DNA of 64,000 bases from positions 209,133 to 273,132 of the forward strand of contig CAZWSX010000006.1 in NCBI GenBank assembly GCA_964636985.1, given 5' to 3'. Below, piece after piece: positions 61,647-64,000 of this stretch (the first letter of the stretch is position 1; the number at the start of each line of letters is the position of its first letter). Below the pieces are notes generated by a model. The model had not been told where the DNA came from and ran no database searches. It worked only from the letters and a program-made list of their open reading frames with translations. Origin of the DNA: CAZWSX01 sp964636985. Its GTDB lineage: Bacteria > Planctomycetota > Planctomycetia > Pirellulales > Pirellulaceae. The position numbers were made by a program, and so were the translations under genes.

Positions 61647-62501
61647 GTGACGCGTCACCTAGGCTGGCTCTTGTTATTGGTTTCCAGCATTCAATTTGCG
61701 TTCGCAGACGATTCGGATCCCGATGCAGAGCGTGAGTCGGAACGAAGGGCCAGCGTGGCACGATTAATGCTGATGCGCCGTCGGGTGAGATCGCTTTCGG
61801 CCGTCGTCGATACAACCACAGGTTCCACCAAGGTCGATGTAATCGAAGCGCCCTTGCTCCGCTACAGCAATCCCGCCGCGAATATCGTAACCCTCGATGC
61901 AACAATCTGGGCATGGGGTCGGGTGGGGCGACCGGCGGCGCTGGCCAGTGTCGAAGCCGAGGGGTGCGAACTCGTGTCACTCACAGAGCAAGGGCTTTCA
62001 TTGTCCAGCAGATCGGGATTGAAATGGACACCGCACGATTCAGAAGCGACGTTTAAGATTCTACCTGACGGTCCAATACCGGGTGATTCAGAAGTCGTTC
62101 GTGCGCGCCAGATGAAGGAACAGGCCAGGAGGTTTTCCGCAAAAGGGCATTACGGGGATGACTCCAAGAACCTGGAGTTGCGTCTTATGGATCGGTACAT
62201 ACATCGCTATGCCGACACCGAGAACGGGATCGTCGATGGCGCCATCTTTGCATTTGCCGCAGGGACAAATCCGGAGGTCCTTTTGTTCGTGGAGTGCCGC
62301 AAATCGGATCAGATTCGCCGCGATTGGTTCTATGCATGCGCACGATTAAGCGCCGGAGGGCTCGACGTACGACTGGACGAAAATGTTATCTGGACTCGCC
62401 CGCCAATCACAAGATGGGATTCCGTCGCTCCCTATATTTCGGCCGCATTCACCTCCGACGACTTAGGTCCAGACGAAGAATCGAAACCTTCCGATAAATA
62501 G
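61647..62501 (+). CDS. Secreted hypothetical protein
   Basis: 284 residues from a GTG preceded by AAAAAGGAA. A signal peptide (MTRHLGWLLLLVSSIQFAFAD) is followed by a charged region (DPDAERESERRASVARLMLMRRR) and a mixed alpha/beta body with GRVGRPAALASVEAEGCELVS and TENGIVDGAIFAFAAGTNPEVLLFVEC. I do not recognise the family. It lies in the accessory region, with an IS remnant downstream. Confidence 0.7.
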   Translation: MTRHLGWLLLLVSSIQFAFADDSDPDAERESERRASVARLMLMRRRVRSLSAVVDTTTGSTKVDVIEAPLLRYSNPAANIVTLDATIWAWGRVGRPAALASVEAEGCELVSLTEQGLSLSSRSGLKWTPHDSEATFKILPDGPIPGDSEVVRARQMKEQARRFSAKGHYGDDSKNLELRLMDRYIHRYADTENGIVDGAIFAFAAGTNPEVLLFVECRKSDQIRRDWFYACARLSAGGLDVRLDENVIWTRPPITRWDSVAPYISAAFTSDDLGPDEESKPSDK

Positions 62502-62739
62502 TCTGTTGACGGCGGTTGAAAATGGCGGCGCGGGGCGGGCGAAAAGGACAGCGCTAGGTCGTTACAACTCCGCGGGATCGGTTGTCGCGGGGGGATCTGG
62601 GAAAGGCACAAATTGACATGCCGCGCTGGCTAGGTTCCATCGTTTTCGAGCGGCGTGAACCCTGATCACCTCGGACGGGATCCCATGCTCGGGAACATAG
62701 AGGTACAGGAACCAAAGGGACATCGAGACGCTCAATTTG

Positions 62740-62817
62740 ATTGCCCCCCAAGTGCCGCCGCACCACTTCCGCTTTCTGCTCGGCGGTGAACGTACGTCGT
62801 TTTGAGCGTTGAGACAT
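62740..62817 (-). pseudogene. IS3-family transposase OrfA N-terminal remnant
   Basis: MSQRSKRRTFTAEQKAEVVRRHLGG matches the start of IS3/IS911-type OrfA (helix-turn-helix) but the similarity stops after about 26 residues, at GGGGCAATC. GGAGG precedes the ATG. The rest of the element is missing. Confidence 0.65.
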
Positions 62818-62869
62818 GGAACTTTCCTCCATCGGGTTATGCTAACCACAACCAGAGGAAAGTCCATTT

Positions 62870-63000
62870 TCAGCAGAAGCGGGACAATGTAGCGCTCTCG
62901 CTTGGTCCGAACAGGACTTCTTGAACAATGTGATTTGTTCGTGCGCGGCCTGTAGCGTCTCGTGCTGCCCGACGATGGTGCTTCGTTGCTCCATCACCTG
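62870..63000 (-). pseudogene. IS66-family transposase N-terminal remnant (frameshifted)
   Basis: The segment QHETLQAAHEQITLFKKS, then LFGPSE in the next frame, resembles the leucine-zipper and zinc-finger entry region of IS66 TnpC. A one-base shift between the two halves and the absence of downstream sequence show it is broken. Confidence 0.45.
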
Positions 63001-63334
63001 CACCAAAACGAGCGCCGCCGGCCCGGAGATAGAATTTCGACTGCGCCACAGCCGTGCGGCACTTTCGTCGCCAATAAAAGCGGGTAACGGGCGATGCGTG
63101 CACTTCACGCACTGTCCGTTGGGACGATTCTCGACGCGCGATCAGATTCTGCCAAAAGTGCGGCGATCTGACTGGAAGGACAAAGGCATAACTCCACCGT
63201 AGAAAGCAACGAGAAAAACAACGTTCTCCTCAACCTCGTACGGCGTGCAAGGATGTCGATTTAGATACAGATACGACGGCCGCAAATCGGACGCCGCAGT
63301 GAGTTGAGCGACGGGGAAGCGATGCGGACCTCCG
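63001..63334. other. Gene-free stretch before repeat copy D
   Basis: About 330 bases with no supported gene; the short frames present are not protein-like. It separates the IS remnants from repeat copy D. Confidence 0.5.
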
Positions 63335-63552
63335 GTTTCGGAGGCGGATCGCCCAACGACGCAACCACGTTGTCGGACAACGATTTACACCGAACCGGAG
63401 ATTTGGGTTGCAGGAGCGGAGGACAACAGCTGCCGCGGAATGTCGCTGATTGGCCGGACGACCTAGCGAGAATCGTGAACATCTGGGACCGAGTTCCGCC
63501 CGCCATCAAGGTGGCGATCCGGGCCTTGCTTGACGCATCGGTCTCACCGTGA
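63335..63552 (+). repeat. Repeat module copy D (intact frame)
   Basis: An 82-codon frame starting at 63304 encodes GFGGGSPNDATTLSDNDLH, GCRSGGQQL and DLARIVNIWDRVPPAIKVAI, ending SVSP, like copy A (SLSP). Intact in both A and D despite base differences, which hints at past selection on the peptide or recent spread. The tRNA part is reduced to the start GGTTTCGGAGG. Confidence 0.75.
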
Positions 63553-63696
63553 AAGGCCCGGTTGTCGACGAACAAAGTTTGCGGCTGCGCGACTCGTTAA
63601 AGCAATGCGCGCTGGCGATAGTCCGCGTGCCTACCGCGGGCATGCTGAACATACAGGCCCTTAGAGCGGCCGAGAGCTTGGGGAGATGGCAGAAGT

Positions 63697-63933
63697 TCAG
63701 GGCGGAGGGGTGGCGGGCTTGGGATTTCCGCATTCCTTGCAATTCCCAAGATCATCCGGAATGATCTGTCGCCATTGGTCCAACGATTTACTCCAGTCAA
63801 AGTCCCACCACCTCCACATAACAAAACACGAGAAAATGTAGGTGGTAATGATGATGACCTCGGCCCACATTAGCCATCCGGCGTTCGCAACGTCGAGCGC
63901 GAACACTATCGCCCCAAACCACCCAGAAGACAC
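63697..63933 (-). CDS. Small membrane protein with C-terminal CxxC, uncertain
   Basis: 78 residues from a GTG at 63933: two hydrophobic helices (WFGAIVFALDVANAGWLMW and AEVIIITTYIFSCFVMW), a tryptophan-rich loop DWSKSLDQWRQIIPDD, and CKECGNPKP at the end. The frame is closed by a stop just upstream, so the first helix may be truncated. No family recognised. Confidence 0.4.
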   Translation of the reverse strand: MSSGWFGAIVFALDVANAGWLMWAEVIIITTYIFSCFVMWRWWDFDWSKSLDQWRQIIPDDLGNCKECGNPKPATPPP

Positions 63934-64000
63934 CAGTCCTGCTACCAGCCCGTTGAATTAAGCCTGTTTTTAGCCGGCGAGCGCCAGGCGCTCCGCGCGA

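Overview
The window looks like chromosomal DNA of a planctomycete, most likely from the Pirellulales. The clearest evidence is a run of genes for planctomycete-type secreted proteins: DUF1501, DUF1549/DUF1553, a Planctomycete-cytochrome protein fused to WD40 repeats, and ThuA. Supporting signs are a YidC with an inserted PDZ domain, an N-terminal NPYxSP motif on a membrane protease, many secreted PQQ-propeller and jelly-roll proteins, and a probable methanopterin-type cofactor gene. Coding density is high, many genes lack an obvious Shine-Dalgarno sequence, and several neighbours overlap by four bases (ATGA or GTGA).

Layout of the core region (1-51.3 kb): a CPBP protease (cut by the window edge); PolX; trpC; cysH with an overlapping Rrf2 regulator; a four-gene minus-strand operon (DUF1501, DUF1549/1553, cytochrome-WD40-PPC giant, ThuA); a two-component pair (sigma-54 response regulator plus globin-coupled histidine kinase) behind a recognisable sigma-54 promoter; a TolC/CzcC-like protein; an isolated EboE-like protein; two secreted proteins; aroA; a small zinc ribbon; a GT4 glycosyltransferase; queA; CE15 esterase, aldose epimerase, DUF3137 and LemA; a membrane protein; a GT2/membrane glycosyltransferase pair; mnmE and yidC; a GYF-domain protein; a three-gene operon (alpha/beta hydrolase, CitG/OrfY-like, PTPS/QueD-like); a small protein; an orphan histidine kinase; NatA and a NatB-CPBP fusion; a TrmH-type methylase; and a BlaI/M56 peptidase regulatory pair with a clear promoter-operator.

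From about 51.68 kb to the end the character changes. There are two 3'-truncated tRNA fragments (Leu-GAG and a probable Arg-TCG), four degenerate copies of one roughly 200-bp module, transposase remnants, long non-coding stretches and several unrecognised genes. I read this as an accretion of integrative elements at tRNA attachment sites whose integrases have been lost. The one intact functional unit there is an outer-membrane factor, HlyD-type adaptor and MacB-type permease set that lacks its ATPase.

Some cooperating sets can be inferred. CysH and its Rrf2 neighbour suggest sulfur control. The globin kinase and NtrC-like regulator suggest gas or redox input to a sigma-54 regulon. BlaI and the M56 protein form a proteolytic signalling pair. 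The hydrolase/OrfY/PTPS operon suggests pterin cofactor synthesis. No intact CRISPR array, rRNA, complete tRNA or intact integrase was seen.
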